From the NCBI GenBank assembly GCA_002378975.1, contig DFST01000079.1, positions 1-7,849 on the forward strand: 7,849 bases of DNA, read 5' to 3'. The notes beneath the pieces are model-generated. The model was not told where the DNA came from, ran no database searches, and worked only from the letters and a program-made list of their open reading frames with translations. Within the stretch, counting starts at the first letter, position 1. The number at the start of each line of letters is the position of its first letter. Origin of the DNA: Chitinophagaceae bacterium UBA3430 (GTDB taxonomy: Bacteria; Bacteroidota; Bacteroidia; Chitinophagales; Chitinophagaceae). Made by a program: the position numbers and the translations under genes. Positions 7,210 to 7,849 of this stretch are shown piece by piece.

Positions 7210-7849
7210 TTGATTGGAATATTCAGACAACGGACCCCCTTGGTATGGATCGCACTCCCGATCTATGCTGTTTTCATTAAGTGGCCTTATTGGACCCTGC
7301 CTCAATCCTTAGCCGATACCTCAACGGGCGGCGTTTTGTTTGAGCCACTGATCCGATTTCTTAATGGCGATCAACCCCAATCGATCCGGCTGCGTTTAGT
7401 TGGACTTTTATTGAACCTCCTCCAAGCCCTGCTCATCAATGCCCTGATCAACCGTCATCGAATGATGGGATCGGTCAATCAGTTGCCTGCCTTGGCATAT
7501 CTGACGATTAGTTCGGCGCTTCCGGCCTGGAATGCATTTACTCCAACCAGCCTGGTCATCACCATCACGCTCTGGATCTTTCAATCTCAGTTCTCCTTGT
7601 ATCAATCTCCCCAATCCCGCGGAGCGGTGTACAATCGGTGTTTGGTATGGGCCCTGTTGCCCCTGATCGAGCCGGCCGCTTGGTCGCTTTGCTTATGGGG
7701 CTGGATCTGCATCTGGGTGATGCGCCCCTTCCGCTGGTCGGAATTTGGGGTCATGCTGGTGGGTTTGCTGACCCCTTACTATTTTCTGGGCGTATGGCGT
7801 TATTGGAATGGGGTGGATGCTTGGTATCGAATGCTGCCGCCCATCCAGG
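7210..7849 (+). CDS. Polytopic membrane protein, DUF6427-like, probable TTG start (runs off the right edge)
   Basis: An open frame continues from the stop at 7189-7191 to the window end without interruption, about 213 residues if started at TTG 7210. The N-terminus then reads IGIFRQRTPLVWIALPIYAVF, matching the pattern of a short polar start, a P and a first helix seen in the Bacteroidota DUF6427 membrane proteins (some misannotated as beta-carotene monooxygenase). Hydrophobic segments lie at about 11-23, 61-80, 94-125 (possibly two), 148-170 and 182-198. A conserved-looking WALLPLIEPAAW...WVMRPFRWSEF region has aromatic and Arg residues typical of that group. No in-frame ATG occurs until residue 85 (7462), which would remove two helices. 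Other choices are TTG at 7240 or an unusual ATT/ATA. The same-strand gap of 18 bp suggests co-transcription with the secreted-protein gene. That this is a real gene is fairly sure; the family name is less so. Confidence 0.7.
   Translation, partial: MIGIFRQRTPLVWIALPIYAVFIKWPYWTLPQSLADTSTGGVLFEPLIRFLNGDQPQSIRLRLVGLLLNLLQALLINALINRHRMMGSVNQLPALAYLTISSALPAWNAFTPTSLVITITLWIFQSQFSLYQSPQSRGAVYNRCLVWALLPLIEPAAWSLCLWGWICIWVMRPFRWSEFGVMLVGLLTPYYFLGVWRYWNGVDAWYRMLPPIQ

Overview
The window looks like ordinary chromosomal DNA from a member of the Bacteroidota, probably near the Chitinophagales/Saprospirales. This rests on three things. The protein sequences read like that phylum. Two start-proximal promoters match its TTTG-N(about 20)-TAnnTTTG consensus. 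Starts lack Shine-Dalgarno sequences, and GC content is moderate. The organism assignment is an inference from sequence character, not from a search.

Layout, left to right. (1) The 5' part of metG (methionyl-tRNA synthetase) on the minus strand runs off the left edge. Its promoter sits in the 69-bp divergent gap. (2) On the plus strand, ldcA encodes a cytoplasmic S66 LD-carboxypeptidase of murein recycling. It ends 4 bp short of the convergent stop of the next operon. (3) A minus-strand cluster is read kup (K+ uptake), then a 261-aa and a 270-aa membrane-anchored alpha/beta hydrolase. Gaps are 32 and 10 bp, so this is very likely one operon; the two hydrolases are tandem paralogs. (4) A 192-bp divergent control region holds a good kup promoter, a weak plus-strand promoter and an inverted repeat around CCGATCGG. 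(5) On the plus strand, a 509-aa secreted protein of unknown function carries a strikingly tyrosine-rich segment. It is followed after 18 bp by the 5' part of a polytopic membrane protein that appears to start at TTG. That protein runs off the right edge and resembles the DUF6427 group.

Functionally this is a mix of housekeeping (translation, wall recycling, potassium uptake) and poorly characterised envelope proteins. I found no mobile element, CRISPR array, tRNA, rRNA, toxin-antitoxin or defence system, and nothing that clearly amounts to a new multi-gene system. The points most worth a second look are the kup-hydrolase operon, the secreted Tyr-rich protein with its membrane neighbour, the very short predicted metG leader, and a marked excess of GATC and CGATCG words across the window.
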